From PBB1 sp046154125 (GTDB taxonomy: Bacteria > Pseudomonadota > Gammaproteobacteria > Burkholderiales > Burkholderiaceae_C), in assembly GCA_046154125.1 (NCBI GenBank), contig JBJXEJ010000030.1:1-8398 (forward strand): a stretch of 8,398 nucleotides of DNA, in the 5' to 3' direction. Both the position numbers and the translations under genes were made by a program. The notes beneath the pieces were generated by a model that was not told the origin of the DNA, did no database searches, and saw only the letters and a list, made by a program, of their open reading frames with translations. Of this stretch, positions 1 through 6,442 are shown piece by piece (positions within the stretch are counted from its first letter, which is position 1; each line of letters begins with the position of its first letter).

Positions 1-969
1 CTCGAGATCGTCGGCGGCGACACCGAACTCGACAAGGCGGTCGTCGAACGCATCGCCGACCCGCTGATGCACCTGGTGCGCAACGCGCTCGACCACGGAC
101 TCGAAACACCCGAGCAGCGCACGGCGGCCGGCAAGCCGGCCCAGGGCAAGCTCACGCTGAGCGCCTGCCACGAGTCGGGCAGCATCCTGATCCGCATCCT
201 CGATGACGGGCGCGGCATCCAGCGCGACAAGGTGCTGCAGCGTGCCTGGGACCGCGGACTGGTCGAGCCCGGTGTCACGCCGCCCGAGTCGGACATCTTG
301 AAGCTGATCTTCGAGCCCGGTTTTTCCACCGCGGAGAAGGTCACCAACCTCAGCGGCCGAGGGGTCGGCATGGACGTCGTGCGGCGCAACATCGAGGCGC
401 TGCGCGGCTCGGTCAACCTGTTCAGCGAGCCGGGAGAAGGCTCGCGCATCGAGATCCGCCTGCCGCTGACGCTGGCCATCATCGACGGCTTCCTGGTCGG
501 CGTGGGCCCCTCCAAGTTCATCTTCCCGCTCGATGCGGTGGTCGAGGTCATCGAGAACCGGTTGACCGAGACCACGCTCGACGCCGGCGGACGCAGCATC
601 GTCGAACTGCGCGGCCAGGTGCTGCCGGTGGTGAGCCTGCGCGCGCTGTATGCGCTGGACTCGCCCGAGCCCGAGCGCAGCAGCGTGGTCGTCATCCAGT
701 CGGGCGGTCGTCGCTTCGGCGTGATGGTCGACGGACTGCTCGGCCAGCACCAGACCGTCATCAAGCCGCTCGGCCGCATGTTCCGCAGCCTGCGCGGCAT
801 GTCCGGTTCGTCGATTCTCGGCAGTGGCGAAGTCGCTCTGATCTTCGATGTCGGCTCGCTGTGCCAACTGGCCGAACAACCCCCTCCCGGGCACCGACGA
901 CCACCGCCGCCGCCCCTCGTCAAACCCGCCCCGCACACATCCACCGAAACACAAGGACAAGCATCATGA
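1..969 (+). CDS. cheA: Chemotaxis histidine kinase CheA, C-terminal part (5' truncated by window)
   Basis: CheA autophosphorylates on its P1 histidine and passes phosphate to CheY and CheB. Only the last 322 residues are present, and the frame is open from base 1. Visible in order are the end of the P4 HATPase domain (about residues 1-155 of the fragment) and the P5 CheW-like regulatory domain (about 158-292). P4 shows the N box LVRNALDHG (25-33), G1 box DDGRGI (68-73), F box IFEPGFST (103-110) and G2 box GRGVGMDVV (119-127). P5 begins at PLTLAIIDGF. These are the ATP-binding motifs of an intact kinase. The P1, P2 and P3 domains must lie upstream. The Met at base 67 is internal to P4 and is not a start. 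A proline-rich extension (about 294-311) follows P5, which is where most CheA proteins end. The stop overlaps the receptor start in an ATGA. Family assignment is secure; the total length is unknown. Confidence 0.98.
   Translation, partial: LEIVGGDTELDKAVVERIADPLMHLVRNALDHGLETPEQRTAAGKPAQGKLTLSACHESGSILIRILDDGRGIQRDKVLQRAWDRGLVEPGVTPPESDILKLIFEPGFSTAEKVTNLSGRGVGMDVVRRNIEALRGSVNLFSEPGEGSRIEIRLPLTLAIIDGFLVGVGPSKFIFPLDAVVEVIENRLTETTLDAGGRSIVELRGQVLPVVSLRALYALDSPEPERSSVVVIQSGGRRFGVMVDGLLGQHQTVIKPLGRMFRSLRGMSGSSILGSGEVALIFDVGSLCQLAEQPPPGHRRPPPPPLVKPAPHTSTETQGQAS
953..969 (+). promoter_or_regulatory. Ribosome-binding site and ATGA stop/start overlap between cheA and the receptor gene
   Basis: AAGGA at 953-957 lies 8 bases before the ATG at 966. 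The cheA stop TGA (967-969) overlaps that ATG as ATGA, the usual arrangement for translational coupling. This fixes the receptor start at 966 and not at the upstream in-frame ATG at 861, which lies well inside cheA and would add a Pro/Thr/Arg-rich stretch unlike any receptor domain. Confidence 0.8.
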
Positions 970-3131
970 ACCCCTCTACCCCCTCATGGATGGCGCGCCT
1001 CGTGACGGGCGCCGAACTTCGGCAAGTCGCGGAGCAACTGAAGGCGCAGGAAGTGGCGCGGGCGGATGCCGAGGCCACGCTGGCCGAGGTCAAGGCCCGG
1101 CTTGACGAGGTCGAGGCCGAGTTGAAGGTACGTACCGACATCATGAACCTGACGAGCATCGTCTCGGAGGCCGACAAGAAGGGCGACATCCTCTGCGTGA
1201 ACGAGAAGTTCCTGGAGGTCTCGAAGTACTCCAAGAACGAGCTGATCGGGCACGGCCACAACACGACGCGCCACCCGGACATGCCCAAGGAAGTGTTCAA
1301 GCAGATGTGGTCGACGATCGGCCGCGGCGACATCTTTCGCGGCATCGTCAAGAACCGTGCGAAGGACGGCACGCCGTACTACGTCGACGCGGTCATCGCG
1401 CCGATCCTCGGAGACAACGGCAAGCCGATGAAGTACCTCGGCGTGCGTTACGACATCACCGAGGCCGAGATCGAGCGCCAGAACGCCCGCGGCATCCTGG
1501 CTGCCATCGACACGTCGTACGCCTACATCGAATTCGATCTGGGCGGCCATGTGAAGAGTGCCAACAGCAACTTCTTGCAGACGCTGGGCTATTCGCTGGG
1601 CGAGGTCGTCGGCAAGCACCATCGGATGTTCGTCGACCCGGCGCAGGCCGCATCGCATGCGTACACCCAGTTCTGGCGCGATCTCAACGACGGCAATGCG
1701 CAGAGCGCCGTGTTCAAGCGCATCAGCAAGATGGGCAAGGAGGTCTGGATCCAGGCGGTCTACGCGCCGGTCAAGGACGAAATGGGCCGGGTCGTGAAGG
1801 TGGTCAAGATCGCCACCGACGTCACGGCGCAGGTGAATGCCACCACCATGCTGACCCAGGCGGTGGAACAGGCGCAGAAAGTGACCACCGCAGCCAGCAA
1901 CGGCGACCTCACGCAGCGCATCCCGCTGGATGGCAAGAGCGGCCCGATCGGCGAGCTGTGCGCCGGCGTCAACTCGCTGATGGAAACCACCTCGGTGATC
2001 TTCGACGACGTGGGTCGTGCATTCGGCGCACTCGCCTCCGGTGACCTGTCGCAGCGCATCACCCGCCACTACGACGGCACGTTCGGTCAGGTGCGCAACG
2101 ATGCCAACGCCACCAGCGAGAAGCTGGCGGGCATCATCGAGGACGTGGGCCGGGTCTTCTCGGGGCTGGCCAGCGGCGATCTGTCGCAACGCATCACCCG
2201 CGATGCCGAGGGCACCTTCGACCAGGTCAAGCAGGACGCCAACTCGAGCTGCGACAAGCTGGCCAGCATCATCGAGGAGGTGCGCGCTGCAGCCGAGGCC
2301 CTGACCGGTGCTGCCAACCAGGTGAGCGCGACGGCGCAAAGCCTCTCGCAGTCGGCCAGCGAGCAGGCCTCGTCGGTCGAGCAGACCACCGCATCGATCG
2401 ACCTGATGTCGGCGTCGATCGCCCAGAACAGCGACAACGCCCGCGTCACCGACGGCATGGCCACCAAGGCCAGCAAGGAAGCCGGCGACGGCGGCCAGGC
2501 CGTCACGCAGACCGTGTCCGCGATGAAGCAGATCGCCCAGAAGATCAGCATCGTCGACGACATCGCGTACCAGACCAACCTGCTGGCACTGAACGCCGCG
2601 ATCGAGGCAGCCCGGGCGGGCGAGCACGGCAAGGGCTTCGCGGTGGTGGCAGCCGAGGTGCGCAAGCTGGCCGAACGCAGCCAGGAAGCGGCCAAGGAAA
2701 TCGGCGACCTCGCCAGCAACAGCGTCAGCACTGCAGAACGCGCCGGCAAGCTGCTCGACGAGATCGTGCCGAGCATCCAGAAGACCAGCGAGCTGGTGCA
2801 GGAGATCGCCGCGGCCTCGCAGGAGCAGAGCCAGTCGGTCACCGAGATCGGCGGCGCGATGGGTCAGCTCAGCAAGGCCACGCAGCAGAACGCCTCGGCG
2901 TCCGAAGAGCTGGCCGCGACCTCCGAAGAGCTCTCTGGCCAGGCCGAGCAGCTGCAGCAGTCGGTGGCCTTCTTCAGCCTCGGTGGCGACGCCGCACAGC
3001 CTCGGCGCAGCAGGCCAGAGACAGGCGGCACGGAGCGCCGGGCACCGAACTCGCCTCTGCGGGGAGCCAAGGGAGCCGGCTCCAGCCGCCCTGCGGCCAC
3101 CGGCACGCATGGCAACTTCCGTCCTTACTGA
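966..3131 (+). CDS. Soluble methyl-accepting chemotaxis protein: coiled coil, Aer-like PAS, PAS, three HAMP units, MCP signalling domain
   Basis: This is a 721-residue cytoplasmic chemoreceptor that should control CheA through CheW. No transmembrane or signal segment is visible. Residues 17-55 are charged and heptad-like. PAS1 (about 58-167) carries the Aer-type segment Asn99, Arg102-His103-Pro104-Asp105-Met106-Pro107 and Trp115, which in E. coli Aer belongs to the FAD pocket. A second Aer tryptophan is Phe124 here. PAS2 (about 178-290) has a GKHHRMF segment and resembles the PAS domains of BdlA-type receptors. HAMP units lie at about 295-347, 348-392 and 393-437. The signalling hairpin has its tip at about 532-572 (AYQTNLLALNAAIEAARAG, then EVRKLAERS). 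Candidate methylation pairs are 472/473, 620/621 and 647/648. A flexible Pro/Arg/Gly-rich tail (673-716) ends in NFRPY. An FAD-based redox or energy sensor is a reasonable inference, but the ligand is unproven. The next start is cheW, 12 bases on. Confidence 0.95.
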   Translation: MNPSTPSWMARLVTGAELRQVAEQLKAQEVARADAEATLAEVKARLDEVEAELKVRTDIMNLTSIVSEADKKGDILCVNEKFLEVSKYSKNELIGHGHNTTRHPDMPKEVFKQMWSTIGRGDIFRGIVKNRAKDGTPYYVDAVIAPILGDNGKPMKYLGVRYDITEAEIERQNARGILAAIDTSYAYIEFDLGGHVKSANSNFLQTLGYSLGEVVGKHHRMFVDPAQAASHAYTQFWRDLNDGNAQSAVFKRISKMGKEVWIQAVYAPVKDEMGRVVKVVKIATDVTAQVNATTMLTQAVEQAQKVTTAASNGDLTQRIPLDGKSGPIGELCAGVNSLMETTSVIFDDVGRAFGALASGDLSQRITRHYDGTFGQVRNDANATSEKLAGIIEDVGRVFSGLASGDLSQRITRDAEGTFDQVKQDANSSCDKLASIIEEVRAAAEALTGAANQVSATAQSLSQSASEQASSVEQTTASIDLMSASIAQNSDNARVTDGMATKASKEAGDGGQAVTQTVSAMKQIAQKISIVDDIAYQTNLLALNAAIEAARAGEHGKGFAVVAAEVRKLAERSQEAAKEIGDLASNSVSTAERAGKLLDEIVPSIQKTSELVQEIAAASQEQSQSVTEIGGAMGQLSKATQQNASASEELAATSEELSGQAEQLQQSVAFFSLGGDAAQPRRSRPETGGTERRAPNSPLRGAKGAGSSRPAATGTHGNFRPY
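2007..2276 (+). repeat. Tandem 135-base duplication encoding HAMP units 2 and 3
   Basis: Two adjacent in-frame units begin at 2007 and 2142, each 135 bases (45 residues) long and each starting Asp-Val-Gly-Arg. Counted by eye, 31 of 45 residues are identical, including the shared block LASGDLSQRITR and the phrase GTF-x-QV. The preceding HAMP unit (residues about 295-347) is clearly more divergent, so the second and third units probably arose by a later internal duplication. Confidence 0.85.
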
Positions 3132-3132
3132 G

Positions 3133-3137
3133 AGGAG
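3133..3137 (+). promoter_or_regulatory. Ribosome-binding site of cheW
   Basis: AGGAG sits 6 bases before the cheW ATG (3144) and just after the receptor stop (3129-3131). It is the strongest Shine-Dalgarno match inside the chemotaxis operon, consistent with CheW being needed in quantity. Confidence 0.75.
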
Positions 3138-3143
3138 AGCGCC

Positions 3144-3668
3144 ATGAGCACGCAAGCCCCGGGTCGCGGTGGACCCTCGACCGAGGAGGCTCCGTCGCAG
3201 TACCTCACCTTCACGCTGGATGACGAGGTGTTCGCAATGGACATCCGCACCGTGCGCGAGATCATCCAGTACGGACCGATGACCACGGTTCCGCTGATGC
3301 CGGACTTCGTGCGCGGCGTGATCAACCTGCGCGGCGCGGTGGTTCCGGTGATCGACCTGCAGGCGCGCTTCAATCGCCCGGCCGCACGCATCGGCAAGAA
3401 GACCTGCATCGTGATCTTCGATTCGGTGCGTGACGGAGAACGCGTCGAGCTCGGCCTGCTCGTCGATGCGGTGAGCGAGGTGATCGACATCGGAAGCGAC
3501 CAGATTGAACCGCCGCCGAACTTCGGCACCTCGGTCCGGCGTGATTTCATCCGCGGAATGGGCAAGGTGGCGAGCCGCTTCGTGATCATCCTCGAGCCCG
3601 ACAAGGCCTTCGACGTGAGCGAGATGGCCCAGCTTTGCGAAGCAGCACAGGAGCCGATGGCTGCCTGA
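3144..3668 (+). CDS. cheW: Chemotaxis coupling protein CheW
   Basis: CheW is the cytoplasmic adaptor joining receptor hairpin tips to the P5 domain of CheA, and it is required for receptor control of the kinase. The 174-residue product is one CheW domain, the usual size. It has a short disordered N-terminus (about 1-18), then YLTFTLDDEVFAMDI (20-34), the hallmark VRGVINLRGAVVPVIDL (56-72) and a C-terminal FIRGMGKV segment (135-142). It lies between the receptor and the methyltransferase, 12 bases after the receptor stop, so it is co-transcribed and probably serves this receptor and kinase first. Nothing is missing from the fold. Identification is secure. Confidence 0.98.
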   Translation: MSTQAPGRGGPSTEEAPSQYLTFTLDDEVFAMDIRTVREIIQYGPMTTVPLMPDFVRGVINLRGAVVPVIDLQARFNRPAARIGKKTCIVIFDSVRDGERVELGLLVDAVSEVIDIGSDQIEPPPNFGTSVRRDFIRGMGKVASRFVIILEPDKAFDVSEMAQLCEAAQEPMAA

Positions 3669-3681
3669 GATCTCGCGGTGG

Positions 3682-4554
3682 ATGGCACGAAAACGCGCCG
3701 TCCGCTCCACACGACCCGACGCCAAGCCCGGAAAGGCTCCCATGGAAGCCCTGCGCGACGACACCTTTCGCCGCATCACCGACCTGATGTACTCGGCGAT
3801 CGGCCTGTCCTTCACGGACAACAAGAAGCCGCTGATCTCGTCGCGCCTCGGGCCGCGAATCCAGCGGCTCGGTCTCGGCGGCTACGAGGACTACCTCGCG
3901 CTGATTTCGGAGGCCGACGATGGCGGTGAGTTCCAGGTCGCCGTCGACCTGCTGACCACCAACGAGACCTACTTCTTCCGCGAGCCCGCGCACTACGACC
4001 TGCTGGAGCAGGAGCTGACACGCAACAAGCCGCAGCAGCTTTCGGTGTGGAGTGCCGCCTCGTCGTTCGGAGACGAGGCGTACAGCACCGCGATGCTGCT
4101 GTCGGACCTGCAGCAGCAAGGCCGTATCGGCAGCCAATGGAAGATCCTGGGCACCGACATCAGCGACCGCGTGCTGCGCAGCGCGATCGAGGCCGTCTAC
4201 CCCGAAGACCGGCTGCGCAATGTTTCGCCCGAGCGCCTGCGCCGCCACTGTCTGAGGGGAGACGGCTCGTCCGAGGGTCTGGCCCAGATCAGCCCGAAGC
4301 TGCGCAAGCACGTCAGCTTCGGCCAGCTCAACCTGTGCCAGCCGATCGAGGACATCGGGCCGTTCGACGTGATCTTCCTGCGCAATGTGCTGATCTACTT
4401 CGACGCGCCGACCAAGCGCGAAGTCGTCGACCGGGTCCTGACGCAGTTGCGTCCCGGGGGGCTGTTCTTCCTGGGCACGGCCGAGGGGCGCATTGCGTGC
4501 AACACACCGCTGCAGACACTGGCGCCAGGCGCATTCCGCAAGCCCGCCGCTTGA
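3682..4554 (+). CDS. cheR: Chemoreceptor glutamate methyltransferase CheR
   Basis: CheR transfers methyl groups from S-adenosylmethionine to receptor glutamates, raising kinase output during adaptation. The 290-residue frame has the N-terminal helical domain (about 25-90) and a Rossmann methyltransferase domain. Residues aligning with the SAM-contacting positions of enteric CheR are present: Asn94, Thr96, Arg100 (TTNETYFFRE), Glu132, Asp159, Asn217 and Asn235 (RNVLIYFD). The glycine motif is variant: SAASSFGDEAYS against the enteric SAAASTGEEPYS. The beta-subdomain LRGDGSSEGL (191-200) has the same length as in E. coli, the type able to bind receptor C-terminal pentapeptides; the position of E. 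coli Arg197 is Gln202. The start is uncertain. ATG 3682 has only GGTGG directly against it, whereas ATG 3742 follows GGAAAGG (3730-3736) at 5 bases and would give 270 residues beginning MEALRDDTF. The family's conserved region begins after both. Confidence 0.96.
   Translation: MARKRAVRSTRPDAKPGKAPMEALRDDTFRRITDLMYSAIGLSFTDNKKPLISSRLGPRIQRLGLGGYEDYLALISEADDGGEFQVAVDLLTTNETYFFREPAHYDLLEQELTRNKPQQLSVWSAASSFGDEAYSTAMLLSDLQQQGRIGSQWKILGTDISDRVLRSAIEAVYPEDRLRNVSPERLRRHCLRGDGSSEGLAQISPKLRKHVSFGQLNLCQPIEDIGPFDVIFLRNVLIYFDAPTKREVVDRVLTQLRPGGLFFLGTAEGRIACNTPLQTLAPGAFRKPAA
3730..3736 (+). promoter_or_regulatory. Possible ribosome-binding site for an alternative, shorter CheR start
   Basis: GGAAAGG lies 5 bases before the in-frame ATG at 3742. 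It is a better match than anything before ATG 3682. If used, CheR would lose a 20-residue basic, low-complexity N-terminus that no conserved CheR motif needs, and the gap after cheW would be 73 bases. Confidence 0.45.
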
Positions 4555-4574
4555 ATCGCGGCTGACGACGCACG

Positions 4575-5060
4575 ATGCAACCGATGATTCTGGAACCGCT
4601 GGGACCACTGCACACGCTGCACCCGGGCGATGTCGTCTGCGCCGAGCGCGGGGAGCGATTCGAGACGCTGCTGGGTTCGTGCGTGGCGATCGTGCTCACC
4701 GATCCCCGGCGAACGCTCGGCGCGATGTGCCACATCGTGCACGCAAGCCGGGCCGTTGCCGGCGTCACCGAGACCGGTGCCTATGCCGAGGTCGCGCTCG
4801 ACACGATGTACGCGTTGCTGCGGGAGCGCGGCATCGACCCGCGGCAATGCGAGGCCTATGTCTACGGGGGCGGCAACATGTTCCCGCAACTGGTCACCCA
4901 GGCCGAACACGTCGGCGAACGCAATTCCCGCTGGGCGCTCGAGGCGCTGGCCGAAGACGGTGTGCGCGTGCTGTTCCACGACCTCGGCGGCGACATCTAC
5001 CGCCGGCTGTCGTGGACCGTCGGCCCGAATGCACCGCAGGTCACTGCGGTGCCGGTTTGA
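4575..5060 (+). CDS. cheD: Chemoreceptor glutamine deamidase CheD
   Basis: CheD hydrolyses specific receptor glutamines to glutamates, creating methylation sites; in some species it also binds CheC or modulates the kinase. The 161-residue product has the family signature LGSCVAIVL with Cys36 as nucleophile and His53 seventeen residues later, the same spacing as the catalytic Cys/His pair of Thermotoga CheD. The conserved YGGGNMF (97-103) is also present. The receptor in this operon has Gln in candidate sites (Gln473, Gln621), so it is a plausible substrate. The start at 4575 is the first possible ATG after an in-frame TGA at 4563-4565. No good Shine-Dalgarno precedes it, so translation may depend on ribosomes ending cheR 20 bases upstream. 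ATG 4584 is a possible alternative. Identification is secure. Confidence 0.97.
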   Translation: MQPMILEPLGPLHTLHPGDVVCAERGERFETLLGSCVAIVLTDPRRTLGAMCHIVHASRAVAGVTETGAYAEVALDTMYALLRERGIDPRQCEAYVYGGGNMFPQLVTQAEHVGERNSRWALEALAEDGVRVLFHDLGGDIYRRLSWTVGPNAPQVTAVPV

Positions 5061-5063
5061 GGA
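5059..5063 (+). promoter_or_regulatory. Ribosome-binding site of cheB, overlapping the cheD stop codon
   Basis: GAGGA at 5059-5063 overlaps the cheD TGA (5058-5060) and lies 10 bases before the cheB ATG at 5074. It supports 5074 as the start, although the same frame is open back to 4630. The upstream part of that frame overlaps cheD completely and encodes no receiver sequence. Confidence 0.7.
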
Positions 5064-5073
5064 AACCACTTTC

Positions 5074-6135
5074 ATGGCAATCAAGGTCTATGTGGTCGAC
5101 GACTCGGCCGTGGTTCGTCAGACACTGATGCACCTGCTGCAGGGCGACGCCGAGATTGAACTGATGGGCAGCGCCCCCAATCCCCTGATCGCCGGGCCGG
5201 TGATCCGCAAGAACCGCCCCGATGTGCTGCTGCTCGACATCGAGATGCCAGGCATGGACGGGTTGACATTCCTGCGCCAGATCATGGAGGAGTCGCCGAT
5301 CCCGACGGTGATCTGCTCGACGCTGACCACCGACGGCAGCCGCATTGCGCTGGATGCGCTGGCGGCCGGTGCGGTCGCGGTGGTGGCCAAGCCGCGACTG
5401 GGCCTCAAGCAGTTCCTCGAGGACTCGCGGCGCGAGCTGCTGCAGACCCTGAAGACGGCGGCGCGTTCGCGGCCGCGCGCCGGCATGAGGGCGCCAAGAA
5501 CCACGATTTCCGCTGCCGCCTCCGCCCCGAGGCCGCCCATTGCCGGTCTGCATGCCCTCTCGATGAACAAGCCGGTGGTGATCGGCAGCTCGACCGGTGG
5601 CACGCAGGCGCTGGAAATGGTGTTGACCGCGCTGCCCGGTGACAGCCCCGGCATTGCGATCGTGCAGCACATGCCCGAGAAATTCACCGCGATGTATGCA
5701 CAGCGCCTCGACGGCCTCTGCCAGATGAACATCCGCGAGGCCAGGGACGGAGACCGGCTCGAACGCGGCGTCGTGCTGATCGCCCCCGGCGGGCGCCACA
5801 TGCAGTTGCGCAAGGCTGGCGGCCAGTACTTCGCCGTCGTCGCGGACGGCCCGCCGGTGAACCGCCACAAGCCCTCGGTGGACGTGCTGTTCCGGTCCGC
5901 AGCCGAGTGCGCCGGCAAGGACCTGCTCGCGCTGATCCTCACCGGCATGGGCGACGACGGCGCACGCGGCATGAAGCTGCTGCACGACCGGGGCGCACGC
6001 ACCATCGCGCAGAACGAAGAGACCTGCGTCGTCTTCGGCATGCCCAAGGAAGCCATCAAGCTCGGGGGGGTCGACGAGATCCTGCCCCTGTCGCAGATGT
6101 CTGCGGCGATCCGGGCCTTCGACGCCCGCGGGTGA
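5074..6135 (+). CDS. cheB: Chemotaxis response regulator, protein-glutamate methylesterase/deamidase CheB
   Basis: CheB removes receptor methyl groups and is activated when CheA phosphorylates its receiver domain, giving negative feedback. The 353-residue product has a receiver domain (1-about 122) with Asp9/Asp10, phospho-acceptor Asp55 (LLLDIEMPGMDG), Ser82/Thr83 and Lys106. An Ala/Arg/Pro-rich linker (about 130-160) joins it to the methylesterase domain (about 165-350). The catalytic triad is Ser173 (GSSTGG), His199 (VQHMPEKF) and Asp295 (TGMGDDG), aligned by motif with Ser164/His190/Asp286 of Salmonella CheB. All catalytic and phosphorylation residues are present, so it should be active. 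The start follows cheD by 13 bases. It is the last gene of the cluster here: 406 bases without a gene follow. Length is normal for the family. Confidence 0.98.
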   Translation: MAIKVYVVDDSAVVRQTLMHLLQGDAEIELMGSAPNPLIAGPVIRKNRPDVLLLDIEMPGMDGLTFLRQIMEESPIPTVICSTLTTDGSRIALDALAAGAVAVVAKPRLGLKQFLEDSRRELLQTLKTAARSRPRAGMRAPRTTISAAASAPRPPIAGLHALSMNKPVVIGSSTGGTQALEMVLTALPGDSPGIAIVQHMPEKFTAMYAQRLDGLCQMNIREARDGDRLERGVVLIAPGGRHMQLRKAGGQYFAVVADGPPVNRHKPSVDVLFRSAAECAGKDLLALILTGMGDDGARGMKLLHDRGARTIAQNEETCVVFGMPKEAIKLGGVDEILPLSQMSAAIRAFDARG

Positions 6136-6146
6136 CCGGTCGCCCG
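6129..6146 (+). terminator. GC-rich hairpin over the cheB stop codon, weak terminator candidate
   Basis: The RNA can form CGGGUGA / UCGCCCG (7 pairs, one of them G-U) around a CCGG tetraloop. The stem contains the cheB stop codon. There is no run of T after it (the next bases are GCGGCAGATCTC), so it does not meet the intrinsic-terminator pattern. A competing palindrome CCCGCGGG covers 6125-6132. It may stabilise the 3' end or act with Rho. It is the only hairpin seen near the end of the operon. Confidence 0.3.
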
Positions 6147-6346
6147 GCGGCAGATCTCTGTTACCTCTGCGTCGACAACCCGTTTGATCGGGCTGTCAGC
6201 GGCTCCCTTGGCTGGCGCGTTGAATGCAGGTGTGAACCATTCCTCGAAGGAACCGAATGCCACGTTGCGGAGTCGCTGCATAACAAGCTTCTTGCAGTTC
6301 CTTGCAGCCCAAGGGCATACAAATTGCTGGTACTGTGAGCATGAAG

Positions 6347-6396
6347 TCTGGAAACTGAGGTGCCGTACACCAGCTTCTCTTGATTTCGTTTCCAGA
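6347..6396. repeat. Inverted repeat A, 9 bp arms
   Basis: TCTGGAAAC (6347-6355) and GTTTCCAGA (6388-6396) are perfect reverse complements separated by 32 bases. Inside the loop, GGTG (6359-6362) and CACC (6368-6371) can form a second small stem. It could be an RNA stem-loop if transcription starts upstream, or a dyad binding site for a regulator of prkA. The sequence alone does not decide. Confidence 0.5.
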
Positions 6397-6442
6397 GGTT
6401 TGGAACAAGCTAGAAACCGTCGGTGTTGATATCGCGGAAAGC

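Noticed and set aside
1..6. CTCGAG (XhoI site) exactly at the window start
   Set aside because: It is in frame within cheA as Leu-Glu, part of conserved P4 sequence, and common in GC-rich DNA; probably coincidence.
861..965. In-frame upstream extension of the receptor start
   Set aside because: It overlaps the cheA tail, encodes a Pro/Thr/Arg-rich stretch, and has no ribosome-binding site comparable with AAGGA at 953-957.
984..3824. Very long open frame on the minus strand opposite the receptor, cheW and the start of cheR (946 codons)
   Set aside because: Its composition (rich in His, Arg, Leu, Asp, Ala) is what the complement of GC-rich codons gives. It shows no domain, and the + strand genes are unambiguous.
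4630..5073. In-frame upstream extension of cheB
   Set aside because: It lies inside cheD in another frame. Receiver-domain homology starts at the Met at 5074, which has its own Shine-Dalgarno.
6240..6252. Small hairpin TTCCT-CGA-AGGAA
   Set aside because: Five pairs with a three-base loop and no T-run; this is likely by chance at this length.
6292..6321. Possible sigma-70 promoter, TTGCAG with CATACA
   Set aside because: The -10 match is poor and the spacing (18) only acceptable. Nearby alternatives are equally weak, so no promoter is called.
6328..6342. Possible sigma-54 element around TGGTACTGTGAGCA
   Set aside because: GG and GC are separated by 8 bases, not the required 10.
6184..6429. 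Small open frames in the intergenic region (for example 6184-6429 on + and 6161-6370 on -)
   Set aside because: They are short, overlap one another on both strands, and lack ribosome-binding sites and any recognised motif, so they were not annotated as genes.
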